64,000 bases of DNA, from NCBI RefSeq assembly GCF_003574445.1, contig NZ_KZ984549.1, positions 248,001 through 312,000 on the forward strand. Reading direction: 5' to 3'. The notes beneath the pieces were generated by a model. That model was not told where the DNA came from, made no database searches, and saw only the letters and a list, made by a program, of their open reading frames with translations. The first letter of the stretch is position 1; the number at the start of each line of letters is the position of its first letter. The translations under genes and the position numbers were made by a program. Shown here in pieces: positions 24,643-32,697 of the stretch. The DNA comes from Streptomyces sp. YIM 130001 (GTDB lineage: Bacteria > Actinomycetota > Actinomycetes > Streptomycetales > Streptomycetaceae).

Positions 24643-25898
24643 CGTCCCTCCTCCAGATGTGCGTCCAGCCGGTTGATGTACCACTGCACGAAGTCCTCGA
24701 CCTGGGACTCGGTAGGGCTGTACGGGCCGGGGACGTAGCCGGGGTCGCCGATCCCGAGCTGCGCGCGGGCGACGAAGACGGCGTCCTGTTCGTTGGTGAC
24801 TTCCCATACCTTCGTCAGTGGGTCCAGGTCGTAGTCCGTGCCCTCCTCCGCGTCGGCGTGCACCAGCCAGGTGGTGCGTACGAGGGTGCGGTCCGCGGCG
24901 AGCGGGAGCACCGAGAAGGTGACCGCGTGGTCGGCCGCGCAGTGGAACCAGGCGTTGGGCTGCAGATGGAGGCCGAGGTGGCCGAGGCGGGCCGTGGGGA
25001 AGTCGGCGAGCAGACGGCCGACCGCGGCCTTGCCGTCGTCGGTGAACGACTCCCCCGCGAGGTCGAGCGGTTCGCGTTCGATGCGGAAGCCCGTGGGCCG
25101 GTCGACCAGGTCCTCGAGCGCGGCGTACGGCAGCCCGATCGACTCGTAGGCGGCCCGTGCCTGTGCGTCTGCCTCGAGGAACCGCTCGTAGGTCGGGCGC
25201 AGTGCGTCGGGTACGTCGCCCTCGGTGAAGTTGTAGAGCGGGAAGTAGCAGCGCTGCAGCTCGGGGTGGCCGGCGCAGTGGTAGCACTCCCGGTTGTTCT
25301 CCATGGTGAGCTTCCAGTTGGCGTCCTCGACCAGGTCGACCTGCTTCGCCACCTTGGCCTGCCCGAGGCGGTGGGGGGCGAGGTAGGGGGTGATCCGTTC
25401 GGCGAACTCGTCGAAGTCGTCAGGGGGTTGGGCGGCGAGGCAGAGGAAGACGAGACCGGCGACGGCGCGCACGTGGACGGACCGCAGGGCGAAGCACGAG
25501 GGGTCGAAGCCCGCGTCCTGCGATGCGGCGTGCAGCAGTCTGCCGTCCACGCCGTATGTCCAGTGGTGGTAGCCGCAGGTGATGTTGCCGACCGAACCGC
25601 TCGCCTCGTTGAGGATGCGGGCGCCGCGGTGTCTGCAGACGTTGTGGAAGGCGCGCACCTCTTCGTCGTCGTCGCGGACGACGATCACGGAGTACGGCCC
25701 GACGGTGACGGTGATGTAGTCGCCGGGTTCCGGGACTTCGGCTTCTGTCGCGGCGAAGATCCAGCTGCGGGCGAAGACGGCCTCGATGTCGAGGTCGAAG
25801 AACGTCTCGCTGACATAGAAGGGGGCTTCGAGGCTCCGGCCGGCGACGCGTCGTTCGACGAGTTCGGCGGCGGGTGTGACGAAATCTTGTGCGGTCAT
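24639..25898 (-). CDS. Rieske non-heme iron oxygenase, betaine demethylase type
   Basis: 419 aa from ATG 25898 with GGAGAGACGAG upstream. The Rieske 2Fe-2S ligands are in CRHRGARI and CGYHHWTYG. The mononuclear iron site is in ENNRECYHCAGHPEL. The length and motif spacing match quaternary-amine demethylases such as glycine-betaine (GbcA) and stachydrine (Stc2) oxygenases, which remove an N-methyl group as formaldehyde. The choice between glycine betaine and proline betaine cannot be made from sequence alone; the upstream N-methylproline-demethylase-like gene favours proline betaine. It lies 20 bp after that gene. Confidence 0.88.
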   Translation of the reverse strand: MTAQDFVTPAAELVERRVAGRSLEAPFYVSETFFDLDIEAVFARSWIFAATEAEVPEPGDYITVTVGPYSVIVVRDDDEEVRAFHNVCRHRGARILNEASGSVGNITCGYHHWTYGVDGRLLHAASQDAGFDPSCFALRSVHVRAVAGLVFLCLAAQPPDDFDEFAERITPYLAPHRLGQAKVAKQVDLVEDANWKLTMENNRECYHCAGHPELQRCYFPLYNFTEGDVPDALRPTYERFLEADAQARAAYESIGLPYAALEDLVDRPTGFRIEREPLDLAGESFTDDGKAAVGRLLADFPTARLGHLGLHLQPNAWFHCAADHAVTFSVLPLAADRTLVRTTWLVHADAEEGTDYDLDPLTKVWEVTNEQDAVFVARAQLGIGDPGYVPGPYSPTESQVEDFVQWYINRLDAHLEEGR

Positions 25899-25918
25899 CT
25901 CGTCTCTCCGATGGTTCG

Positions 25919-27979
25919 TCAGACGGGCAGGCACAGGCGCAGTGCGTCGTACACGGCTGCGTGGATGTTGCGACTGGTGACCGCGTCACCGATTCGGAAC
26001 AGCTGGTACCGCCCCGCCGCGTTGCGGACGACGGTCTGCTTCTCGTACGCGAGGAGGGCGCGGTGGTCGACCTCGCCGAGGTTGGTGGAGCCGGCCAGGA
26101 GGTCCGCGTAGAGCTCGACGTTGGGGAGCGTGCCGTGCTCGACGACGACGTGGTCTACGGTCTGTTCCGTGTCGGTCCGGGTGTACTCGCTGTGGAGGGT
26201 GGCGGTGAGCCGCCCGTCGGGCGACCGGCGCACCGCACGCAGTCGCCTGGCGAGGGTGGTGGTGACGCCGTGCTCGGCGAACACCCGTAGATAGGCGGGG
26301 GAGTTCATGCTGCCGATGTCCGGTGCGAGCGTGCGTTCCGGTGTCACGTAGTGCAGTTGCGCGCCGGCCGGAGCCAGCAGCTCGACGGCGTCCATCGCGG
26401 GGTGGCCGCCGTGGTCGTCGTAGACGAGGATCTCGCTGGTGCCGCCGGGGCGCAGGGAGCCGGACATCACGTCCCAGGTGTCGGATACGAGGTCCTCGCC
26501 GGCGGCCAGGAAGGACCGGTCGGGCATGCCGCCGGTGGCGATGACGACCAGGTCGGGGTGTTCGGCGGTCACGTCGGCGGCCTCTGCGTAGGCGCCCAGG
26601 CGCAGGTCGACACCGAGGTGCTTGCACTCGGAGAACCGCCAGTCGACGATGCCGAGGAGGTCCCGGCGGCGCGGGTTGGACGCGGCGAGGCGTATCTGGC
26701 CGCCCGGGGCGTCGCTCGCCTCGAACAGGACGACGTGGTGGCCGAGTTCACCGAGGACGCGTGCCGCCTCCAGGCCGGCCGGACCCGCCCCGACGATCAC
26801 CGCCTTCGAACGGGACCGGGCGGTGGGTGCGATGACGTGCGGCAGCTGGAGTTCCCGCCCGGTCGCCGGGTTGTGGATGCACTTGCTGTCGCCGGAGTCG
26901 TAGATCGCGTCGAGGCAGTAACTCGCCCCGACACAGGGCCGGATGCGGTCCTCCTCCCCCGCGGCGACCTTGGCCACCAGGTGCGGGTCGGCGATCTGGG
27001 CACGTGTCATGCCGACGAGGTCGACGAGGCCCTCCCGCAGGGCGTACCGCGCGGTCGCCGGGTCAGCGATCCTCGCCGCGTGCATCACGGGTACGTCGAC
27101 GTTGCGCCGTATCTCTCCGGTGAACTCCAGGAACGAACCGAGCGGGGTCCCGATCGGCGGGATCGTCCTGGCCAGGGAGGCGTCGCTCTCGATGGATCCC
27201 CTGATGGCGCTGATGAAGTCGATGCCGGCGGCGCTGAACCGTGTCGCCGCATACACAGCGTCGGAGAACGTCAGCCCGTCGGGGTGGTCCTCGTCGAAGG
27301 CCATCCGGATGCCGAGGACGAAGTCCGGGCCCACGGCCTCCCGTACGGCACGGATCACCCGGAGCGGGAAGGCGGTCCGGTGCTCGATGCTGCCGCCCCA
27401 GGCGTCGTCGCGCTGGTTGGTCAGCGGGGAGAGAAAGCTGTCGAGGAAGTGGCCGTAGGCCTGGAGCTCGATTCCGTCGAGTCCTCCGGCCTGGCAACGC
27501 ACCGCCGCAGCCGCGTAGTCGGCGACGATCCGGTCGAGGTCCCACGGCTCGGCGGCCTTGGGGAACGCACGGTGCGCGGGCTCGCGCAGCGCGGACGCGG
27601 CCACCAACGGGAGCCAGTCTCCTGAGTAGTTGCTCGTACGACGGCCGAGGTGCGTGACCTGGCACATGACGGCTGCTCCGGCCTCGTGCACGTCGTCGGT
27701 GAGCCTGCGCAGCCACGGGACGATCTCGTCGCGGTACAGCAGCAGATTCCCGAACGACGGTGGGCTGTCCGGGGACACGACCGCCGAGCCGCCGATCATC
27801 GTCAGGCCCACACCGCCGCGCGCCTTCTCCAGGTGATAGGCCCGGTAGCGGTCCTTGGGCAGTCCGTCCTCCCCGTAGGCCGGTTCGTGGGACGTACTGA
27901 CCACACGGTTGCGCAGGGTGAGGTGCTTCAACCGGTAGGGCTGGAGCAGGGGATCCATGGTCGTGGTAGGTACGGGCAT
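25919..27979 (-). CDS. N-methylproline/dimethylglycine demethylase-like flavoprotein (OYE-FeS-FAD)
   Basis: 686 aa from ATG 27979 after GGGAGCAGAT. An N-terminal old-yellow-enzyme TIM barrel (about 8-370, LKHLTLRNRVVSTSHEPAYG) binds FMN. The linker CVGASYC plus CIHNPATGRE has three cysteines where trimethylamine-dehydrogenase-like enzymes have four; the second canonical Cys is Ala here, as I recall for N-methylproline demethylases. The C-terminal half is a FAD/NAD-binding pyridine-nucleotide fold (VIVGAGPAGLEAARVL). It would demethylate the tertiary amine produced by the Rieske oxygenase. First gene of the operon; the promoter and an IclR-type palindrome lie just upstream. Confidence 0.85.
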   Translation of the reverse strand: MPVPTTTMDPLLQPYRLKHLTLRNRVVSTSHEPAYGEDGLPKDRYRAYHLEKARGGVGLTMIGGSAVVSPDSPPSFGNLLLYRDEIVPWLRRLTDDVHEAGAAVMCQVTHLGRRTSNYSGDWLPLVAASALREPAHRAFPKAAEPWDLDRIVADYAAAAVRCQAGGLDGIELQAYGHFLDSFLSPLTNQRDDAWGGSIEHRTAFPLRVIRAVREAVGPDFVLGIRMAFDEDHPDGLTFSDAVYAATRFSAAGIDFISAIRGSIESDASLARTIPPIGTPLGSFLEFTGEIRRNVDVPVMHAARIADPATARYALREGLVDLVGMTRAQIADPHLVAKVAAGEEDRIRPCVGASYCLDAIYDSGDSKCIHNPATGRELQLPHVIAPTARSRSKAVIVGAGPAGLEAARVLGELGHHVVLFEASDAPGGQIRLAASNPRRRDLLGIVDWRFSECKHLGVDLRLGAYAEAADVTAEHPDLVVIATGGMPDRSFLAAGEDLVSDTWDVMSGSLRPGGTSEILVYDDHGGHPAMDAVELLAPAGAQLHYVTPERTLAPDIGSMNSPAYLRVFAEHGVTTTLARRLRAVRRSPDGRLTATLHSEYTRTDTEQTVDHVVVEHGTLPNVELYADLLAGSTNLGEVDHRALLAYEKQTVVRNAAGRYQLFRIGDAVTSRNIHAAVYDALRLCLPV

Positions 27980-28069
27980 ATCTGCTCCCGGTGAACTCTG
28001 TGGGCCGGCTGATGACAGCTGGATCCGAGAATTGGCCACGCTCAAGAAAGGCGCCTGGACGCCCTGAGA

Positions 28070-28086
28070 GTTTCGCTGTGCGAAAC
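28070..28086 (-). promoter_or_regulatory. Putative IclR operator, GTTTCGC-N3-GCGAAAC
   Basis: GTTTCGCTGTGCGAAAC is a perfect dyad with 7-base arms and a 3-base centre. It lies just downstream of the proposed -10 of the demethylase operon, at about +1 to +20, a classic blocking position. The neighbouring IclR gene is the obvious candidate binder. Confidence 0.6.
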
Positions 28087-28092
28087 AGAGTC

Positions 28093-28122
28093 GCTATACG
28101 AGACAAATGTGGAGCCTGTCGA
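28093..28122 (-). promoter_or_regulatory. Promoter of the betaine-demethylation operon
   Basis: On the minus strand TCGACA (28122-28117), an 18-base spacer, then TATAGC (28098-28093). Both hexamers differ little from the sigma-70-type consensus, and the dyad 28070-28086 follows directly. The leader to ATG 27979 would be about 105 bases. Confidence 0.5.
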
Positions 28123-28173
28123 ACTCCGCCGTCAAGCCTTTTCAGAGGTGGATCAGACGGGATCCGCAGTGGA

Positions 28174-28956
28174 TCAGCCGCGCCGCAGATATCCCTTGCG
28201 CCAGGAGATCTTGTCGCCGGCCGCCACCAGCTGTTCGGCGAGCCCGGAGATGGTGTGGTCGTTGATCCGGAACGTCGGCCCGGAGAGCGTCACAGCGGCC
28301 ACGACCTCGCCGTTCAGCGACCGGACGGGAGCCGAGAGCGCGGCCAGACCGATCTCGTGCTCCTCGCTTGCGACCCCGTAGCCGAGTTCGCGAACAGTCT
28401 GCAACTGCTCCTTCAGGAGCGCCGGATCCGTGACGGTGTACTCGGTGTACTCCTCCAGCGGCTGGGCCAGGATCTCGGTGACCTCGTCCTGCGGCAGATG
28501 CGCGAGGAAGACCTTGCCCGCGGATGTGGCGTGCAGGGGGGTGCGCTTGCCGATCCAGTCGATGCTGGTGATCGCCGCGTTGCCGATCACCTGGTCGATG
28601 CTGATGACCTCGTCCCCTTCGTGGACCGCCAGGTTCACCGTCTCGCCCACGGCCGCGGCGAGTTCCCGGCACACCGGGCGGCTCAGCAGGGACAGGTCGT
28701 CGCCCTTGGTGACCCCGCCGGCCAGTTCGACCATCGTGTAGCCGATGCGGTACCGCCCGCGCTCGTTGTCCTGCTCCACGAGCCCCCTGGCCTCCAGGGT
28801 CGCGAGCAGCCGGAACACGCTCGACTTGTGGATCTCCAGGGCCTCCGCGATATCCGTGACGCCGGAGGGTCCTCGCGCCGCCAGTACCTGAAGGATCGAC
28901 ACCGCACGATCCACCGACTGCACCGAGTTGTCCCGCGCCCGACCCTTGCTGCCCAT
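28174..28956 (-). CDS. IclR-family transcriptional regulator
   Basis: 260 aa from ATG 28956. The winged helix-turn-helix is at about residues 14-70 (SVDRAVSILQVLAARGPSG, then IHKSSVFRLLATLEARGLVE). The effector domain follows with TPLHATSAGKVFLAHLP and LGYGVASEEHEIGLAALSAPV, both hallmark IclR segments. It is encoded directly upstream of, and on the same strand as, the demethylation operon, with a dyad at that operon's promoter. There is no ribosome site, but TACGCT ends six bases before the ATG, so the mRNA may be leaderless. The effector may be a betaine or its demethylated product (inference). Confidence 0.92.
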   Translation of the reverse strand: MGSKGRARDNSVQSVDRAVSILQVLAARGPSGVTDIAEALEIHKSSVFRLLATLEARGLVEQDNERGRYRIGYTMVELAGGVTKGDDLSLLSRPVCRELAAAVGETVNLAVHEGDEVISIDQVIGNAAITSIDWIGKRTPLHATSAGKVFLAHLPQDEVTEILAQPLEEYTEYTVTDPALLKEQLQTVRELGYGVASEEHEIGLAALSAPVRSLNGEVVAAVTLSGPTFRINDHTISGLAEQLVAAGDKISWRKGYLRRG

Positions 28957-29426
28957 ACAGGGAGCGTATAGGAGGGCTTCGAACACCTGGCTCGGCCCGC
29001 TCGGCGCCATCGCGAGCAGCCCCAGACCCGTGGTGATGACCGCACGCGGCAAGCCTCCGACGACTCGCTGGTCTCCGGTCACCGTCCGGCCTGACAAGCG
29101 CCCAGCACACGCCCACGGCACCGTGCCCTGGTCTCCGCTCGCCCCCGAGCACATCCTCGTCGACCACCCCTGCCAGCAGTCGACCCCGCTCATGGCCCTC
29201 GCCGTAGAATCGGCACCGGCTCCGCCATGACCACCCGATGCCCGCTGTCCGGTGGAGTCTCGGACCTGCGGGACGCGTGAGTGTGCCGCACGCGGTCGTG
29301 TGTCCTGGCAGGAGGACTTCACCGATCACTTGCCGGGATCAGGGTGGCGCCCGATCACCTGGACCGGTGCGCCCCTCCCGGTCGGCCGGGAGGGGGCAGT
29401 CCCACTCGGAGCACGCTCGGGCAGAC
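28957..29426. other. 470-bp region without a recognisable gene
   Basis: The open frames here (for example plus-strand 28928-29230 and the minus-strand extension of IclR) have no recognisable domain, and I see no ribosome site consistent with a real start. No repeat or strong hairpin was found. It may hold IclR regulatory sequence and decayed DNA. Confidence 0.5.
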
Positions 29427-30083
29427 CTACTGCGGCACGCCGGGTCCGGCCGCATAGGCCAGCGGAGGAGCGATCGCCTGCGCGTCCGCTCCTTCGCCCA
29501 CCCACAGCGCGATGAACAGAGCGGCGGTCGCTTCCAGGAGTCCCGCACGTTCGAGACCGCCGCCCGCGAGGGGGTCGCAGCCCACGTCCCGCACCAACGT
29601 ACGGACCCGCGCGACCGCCTCCCCGTCGTCACCGCAGACCGGGACAGCGAGCGGCCTCCCGTCGAAGACGGGCGGGCTCATGCGCCACACGTCCTCGTGG
29701 CAGAGGTTGAACGCCTTGACCACGTGGGCTCCCGGCGCCGCCGAGGCCAGTTGCCGGGCGGCCGAGGGGCCTCCGTCCGTCAGCAGCCGGAAACCTGCGC
29801 CGACCGGGTTGCTGCAGTCGAGCAAGGCCTTGCCGTCCAGGGCCGCCTGCAGTTCCTGTGCCACTTCCGCGCCCGCACCGAAAGGCAGCGCTGCCAGGAC
29901 CACCTCGCCGAACTCGGCCGCTGCGCGCAGACCGACCGGCTGTGCGCCTCCCCCGACGCGCCTCGCGAGCCGTTCCGCCTTGCCGATGTCCCGTCCACCG
30001 ATGGCCACTTGGTGCCCGGCCCGTACCCAGTGGGTGGCGAGTGCCTCGGCCATGCTGCCCGTTCCCAGTACGCCGATCCTCAT
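29427..30083 (-). CDS. NADP-binding oxidoreductase, F420-reductase/ProC-like
   Basis: 218 aa from ATG 30083 with AAAGGGAA upstream. A single Rossmann domain begins MRIGVLGTGSMAEALATHW and continues with VAIGGRDIGKAERLARRVG, the pattern of NADPH-dependent F420 reductases and related small dinucleotide-binding enzymes. The conserved DCSNPVG and VVKAFN segments place it in the NADP_Rossmann/COG2085 group. The substrate is unknown. It is divergent from an HxlR regulator, a common pairing for redox or electrophile responses. Confidence 0.8.
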   Translation of the reverse strand: MRIGVLGTGSMAEALATHWVRAGHQVAIGGRDIGKAERLARRVGGGAQPVGLRAAAEFGEVVLAALPFGAGAEVAQELQAALDGKALLDCSNPVGAGFRLLTDGGPSAARQLASAAPGAHVVKAFNLCHEDVWRMSPPVFDGRPLAVPVCGDDGEAVARVRTLVRDVGCDPLAGGGLERAGLLEATAALFIALWVGEGADAQAIAPPLAYAAGPGVPQ

Positions 30084-30148
30084 CACACATTCCCTTTCTG
30101 TGGCTGCTGTGACGCCTCGCACTGACGCTAGGAGGTCGCTCGGGCACC

Positions 30149-30538
30149 ATGTGGTACGTGACGCATGACCCCTTCCTCGCCGACTGCCGCGCCCGCCTCG
30201 CCTTCGACCTGTTCTCCAACACCTGGAACCCCGTGGTCCTGTGGGCTCTGCGCAACGGGCCGATGCGTCCGGTCGAGCTTCGGGAACGGATCGGGGGCAT
30301 CAGCTCCAAGGTCCTCACCGAGACCCTGCGACGGCTGCGGGCCAACGGCCTGGTCGAGCGGAACGAACGCACCGGGTCAGCGTCACGGGTCGAGTACCGA
30401 CTCACCGCTCTCGGCGGGACCTTGTTGTCCCCCATCGACGCGGTCGGCGCGTGGGCCTTCGAGCACGGCGACGAGGTGATGACGGCACGGGAAGCGGCGT
30501 GCACGGCCGAGTTGCAGGCGGATCCATCGTCGCCCTGA
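30149..30538 (+). CDS. HxlR-family winged-helix regulator
   Basis: 129 aa. It shows the HxlR pattern from the N-terminal cysteine (Cys13 in LADCRARL) through WNPVVLWALRNGPMRPVELRERIG to KVLTETLRRLRANGLVER and the YRLTALG wing. The single N-terminal Cys is the redox/electrophile sensor in studied homologues such as YodB and HypR. Divergent from the NADP-binding oxidoreductase gene with only 65 bp between, so it probably controls that gene and itself. GGAGG lies about 15 bases before the ATG, a long spacing; an in-frame GTG three codons later is an alternative. Confidence 0.88.
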   Translation: MWYVTHDPFLADCRARLAFDLFSNTWNPVVLWALRNGPMRPVELRERIGGISSKVLTETLRRLRANGLVERNERTGSASRVEYRLTALGGTLLSPIDAVGAWAFEHGDEVMTAREAACTAELQADPSSP

Positions 30539-30588
30539 CGAGCTCTTCCGAATTGATCAGTGGTCGTATGCGACCAGGAAGCGCATGA

Positions 30589-31224
30589 TCAGTGCGCGGG
30601 CCTCGCGGCTGTGCCGGATCGTGCTCGGCCCGGCCGGGACGCGTTGGGCCCTCTGCTCTGATCCGAGCGCTCGGGACAGCTCTCCTCATGCCGGACGACG
30701 GGGTCGGCGTCGCCTTGGGCGCGGGCGTGCAGATGCATGTCATGCCAGCCATCCGCGTGTCGAACTGAACTGCGCCGGACACCCTCGAACCCGAATCCGG
30801 TCTTGTCCGCCACCCGGCAGGACGCGTGGTTGCGGACGGAGTGTGCCAGTTCCAGACGGTGGAAGTGCACGTGCTCCAGCGCCCAGTCGGACAGGGTGGC
30901 GAGCGAGCGCGGAGCGACGCCGTGGCCGCGGAGCTCGGGCAGAACCCAGTACGCGCATTCGGCAAGGCCCACGAACAGATCCATCGAACGCAGGGCCACC
31001 CGGCCCACGATCTGTCCGCCGTCCGCATCGGTGACCGCCCACTGGGCGCCGCGCTCTTCCTGCCACTGTCGACCGGCGTCCGCGATCCACTCCTCAGCTG
31101 CCGCCCGAGACGGCATACGGCGCAGCGACCAACGCCGGATCGTCGCGTCCTGGTAGGCGCCCTGGAGGACCACGGCGTCGTCATTCCTCCACGGCCGCAG
31201 GAGCAGAGCTTCGTCGGACGACAT
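30589..31224 (-). CDS. GNAT-family N-acetyltransferase (RimJ-like)
   Basis: 211 aa from ATG 31224, chosen because the domain starts there (DEALLLRPWRNDDAVVLQGA); the frame stays open 78 codons upstream but reads as Arg/Gly-rich noise. The acetyl-CoA-binding loop is about residues 115-135 (YWVLPELRGHGVAPRSLATL), followed by VHFHRLELAHSVRNHASC and KTGFGFEG. This resembles RimJ/RimL-type acetyltransferases that modify protein N-termini or small amines. A polar 40-residue tail is not part of the domain. No good ribosome site was seen. Confidence 0.72.
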   Translation of the reverse strand: MSSDEALLLRPWRNDDAVVLQGAYQDATIRRWSLRRMPSRAAAEEWIADAGRQWQEERGAQWAVTDADGGQIVGRVALRSMDLFVGLAECAYWVLPELRGHGVAPRSLATLSDWALEHVHFHRLELAHSVRNHASCRVADKTGFGFEGVRRSSVRHADGWHDMHLHARAQGDADPVVRHEESCPERSDQSRGPNASRPGRARSGTAARPAH

Positions 31225-31286
31225 GAGCGAGGGCTGGGGGAAGCCGGAGAGACTGCCTGCCGGAACGACCGGCGCGACGGACGGTC

Positions 31287-31685
31287 TCACGAACGCGGCC
31301 GGTGGGCTCGGATATCCACGGGGCGGCCGTCCGGGTCGTGCGCCGTCATGGTCCACTGCGCAGGCAGTGTCACGATCGGGCCCACCGGGTGTCCTGCCGC
31401 CAGAATCCCCTCGCGAACCTCGTTCAGTTGCGCGTGAGTTGCGACGCGCAGACCCCAACCCGCGTTGCCCAAGGGGTCGAGGTCCGTGATGGGGACGGCG
31501 GGTGTCTCGACCATCATCAAGTGGTCGTTCCCTCCGACATCGACGACCGCGACCCGGGGGTCGGACGAGGTGGCGCCGCGCTCGAAGGCGAGCGCGGCGC
31601 CGAGCACGTGCGTGTAGTACGTCAGGAGCCTGTCCAGGTCGGTCGTGGACAGCGTCAGATGATTGATTCCCAGCAGCTCAGGCAT
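31287..31685 (-). CDS. VOC/glyoxalase-family protein
   Basis: 132 aa made of two beta-alpha-beta-beta-beta repeats: GINHLTLSTTDLDRLLTYYT (metal-site His9 region) and WGLRVATHAQLNEVREGILA, ending with AHDPDGRPVDIRAHRP. This is the vicinal-oxygen-chelate fold shared by glyoxalase I, extradiol dioxygenases and antibiotic-binding proteins. The reaction cannot be assigned. It is the third of three small genes (DHFR-like, DUF4287, VOC) on the same strand, 13 bp after the DUF4287 gene. Confidence 0.82.
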   Translation of the reverse strand: MPELLGINHLTLSTTDLDRLLTYYTHVLGAALAFERGATSSDPRVAVVDVGGNDHLMMVETPAVPITDLDPLGNAGWGLRVATHAQLNEVREGILAAGHPVGPIVTLPAQWTMTAHDPDGRPVDIRAHRPRS

Positions 31686-31698
31686 CGTCGGCAGGCTA

Positions 31699-31905
31699 CT
31701 ACCGTTCGATCGACCGGGTGTGGGCGACGAGCGCGTTCGCGTGCCCGTGGCCGAGGCCGTGCTCGGTCTTCAGCCACGTGACCAGCTCCATGTGCCCGGT
31801 GAGCGGCGAGGAACGGATCAGTGCGATCCATTCCTGCACGGGTCGGCCGTACTTTTCCTCGATAGCGGGGAAGTAGCTGGCGGGGTTCCCCTTCACGGCA
31901 GCCAT
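31699..31905 (-). CDS. DUF4287-domain small protein
   Basis: 68 aa, almost wholly the DUF4287 domain (NPASYFPAIEEKYGRPVQEW, then HMELVTWLKTEHGLGHGHAN). AGAGAGGAA precedes the ATG. Proteins with this domain are small helical proteins of unknown role, often encoded next to DHFR-like or VOC genes. Located between those two gene types here and probably cotranscribed with them. Confidence 0.85.
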   Translation of the reverse strand: MAAVKGNPASYFPAIEEKYGRPVQEWIALIRSSPLTGHMELVTWLKTEHGLGHGHANALVAHTRSIER

Positions 31906-31965
31906 AGCGGATTCCTCTCTGTGCGGGGCGATGCGATGCGGGGCGGGGGACTCGCGACTTGGGAC

Positions 31966-32511
31966 TCAGGCGGGCCGGTACGTCGCGTCGATCACTCCGG
32001 TGGAGAAGGTCGTCGACGCGGTCAGCGTCAGGGGTACGCGGTTCGAGCCCTCGGGGAACAGTCGTTGGCCGGTTCCCAGCACCAAGGGGTGGACGAGCAG
32101 GCGCAGTTCGTCCAGCAACCCGGCTGCAAGGAGCGCCCGAGTCACGCTGATACTGCCGGCCAGGTTGATGTTCCCACCCTCCTGTCCCTTCAAGTCCTGC
32201 ACGGCGGCGATGACTTCACCGTCGATGACGGAGGCGTTGTTCCAGCCGGGCTCCCGGAGAGTCGTGGACGCGACGAGCTTGGGTACGCCGTTGATGACGT
32301 CGGCCACCTCGCCGCTCTGGCCCGGCCACACCGCGGCGAACGCCTCGTACGTCACCCGCCCGAACAACAGCGTGTCCGCCTCCGCGTACATCCCACCCAG
32401 CGCGGCCCCCATCTCGTCGTTCATGTAGGGGAAGTGCCAGGTCTCCGGCGCCTCGACCACGCCGTCCAACGATATGAACAGGCCGGCCACAACCTTGCGT
32501 ACCGCAGTCAT
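31966..32511 (-). CDS. Dihydrofolate-reductase-like / RibD C-terminal domain protein
   Basis: 181 aa from ATG 32511 with GGAGGATACGG upstream. The pyrimidine-reductase-like fold is visible in VVAGLFISLDGVVEAPETW, ADTLLFGRVTYEAFAAVWP and GNINLAGSISVTRALLAAGL. Such proteins reduce folates, deaminated pyrimidines or other NADPH substrates; true DHFR activity is not implied. It is the first gene of a likely three-gene transcript. Confidence 0.85.
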   Translation of the reverse strand: MTAVRKVVAGLFISLDGVVEAPETWHFPYMNDEMGAALGGMYAEADTLLFGRVTYEAFAAVWPGQSGEVADVINGVPKLVASTTLREPGWNNASVIDGEVIAAVQDLKGQEGGNINLAGSISVTRALLAAGLLDELRLLVHPLVLGTGQRLFPEGSNRVPLTLTASTTFSTGVIDATYRPA

Positions 32512-32697
32512 CCGTATCCTCCGATCCTGGGCCCTCCGGCGGCGTGCGCCTTGCGTGTGCATCGGCGACGCGGGCGGGCACGGGATCGAGTGTCACGACC
32601 GTTGGCCTGCGGGAACAACAGGCAATCGAGCAACGCCGGTTGAGCGAAACTCAAGCACGGGTGGGTGCGACGACGGCGCCCTGGGAGCATGTCCGCG

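Noticed and set aside
28928..29230. 100-aa plus-strand frame
   Set aside because: No recognisable domain or ribosome site, and it starts inside the IclR gene on the opposite strand.
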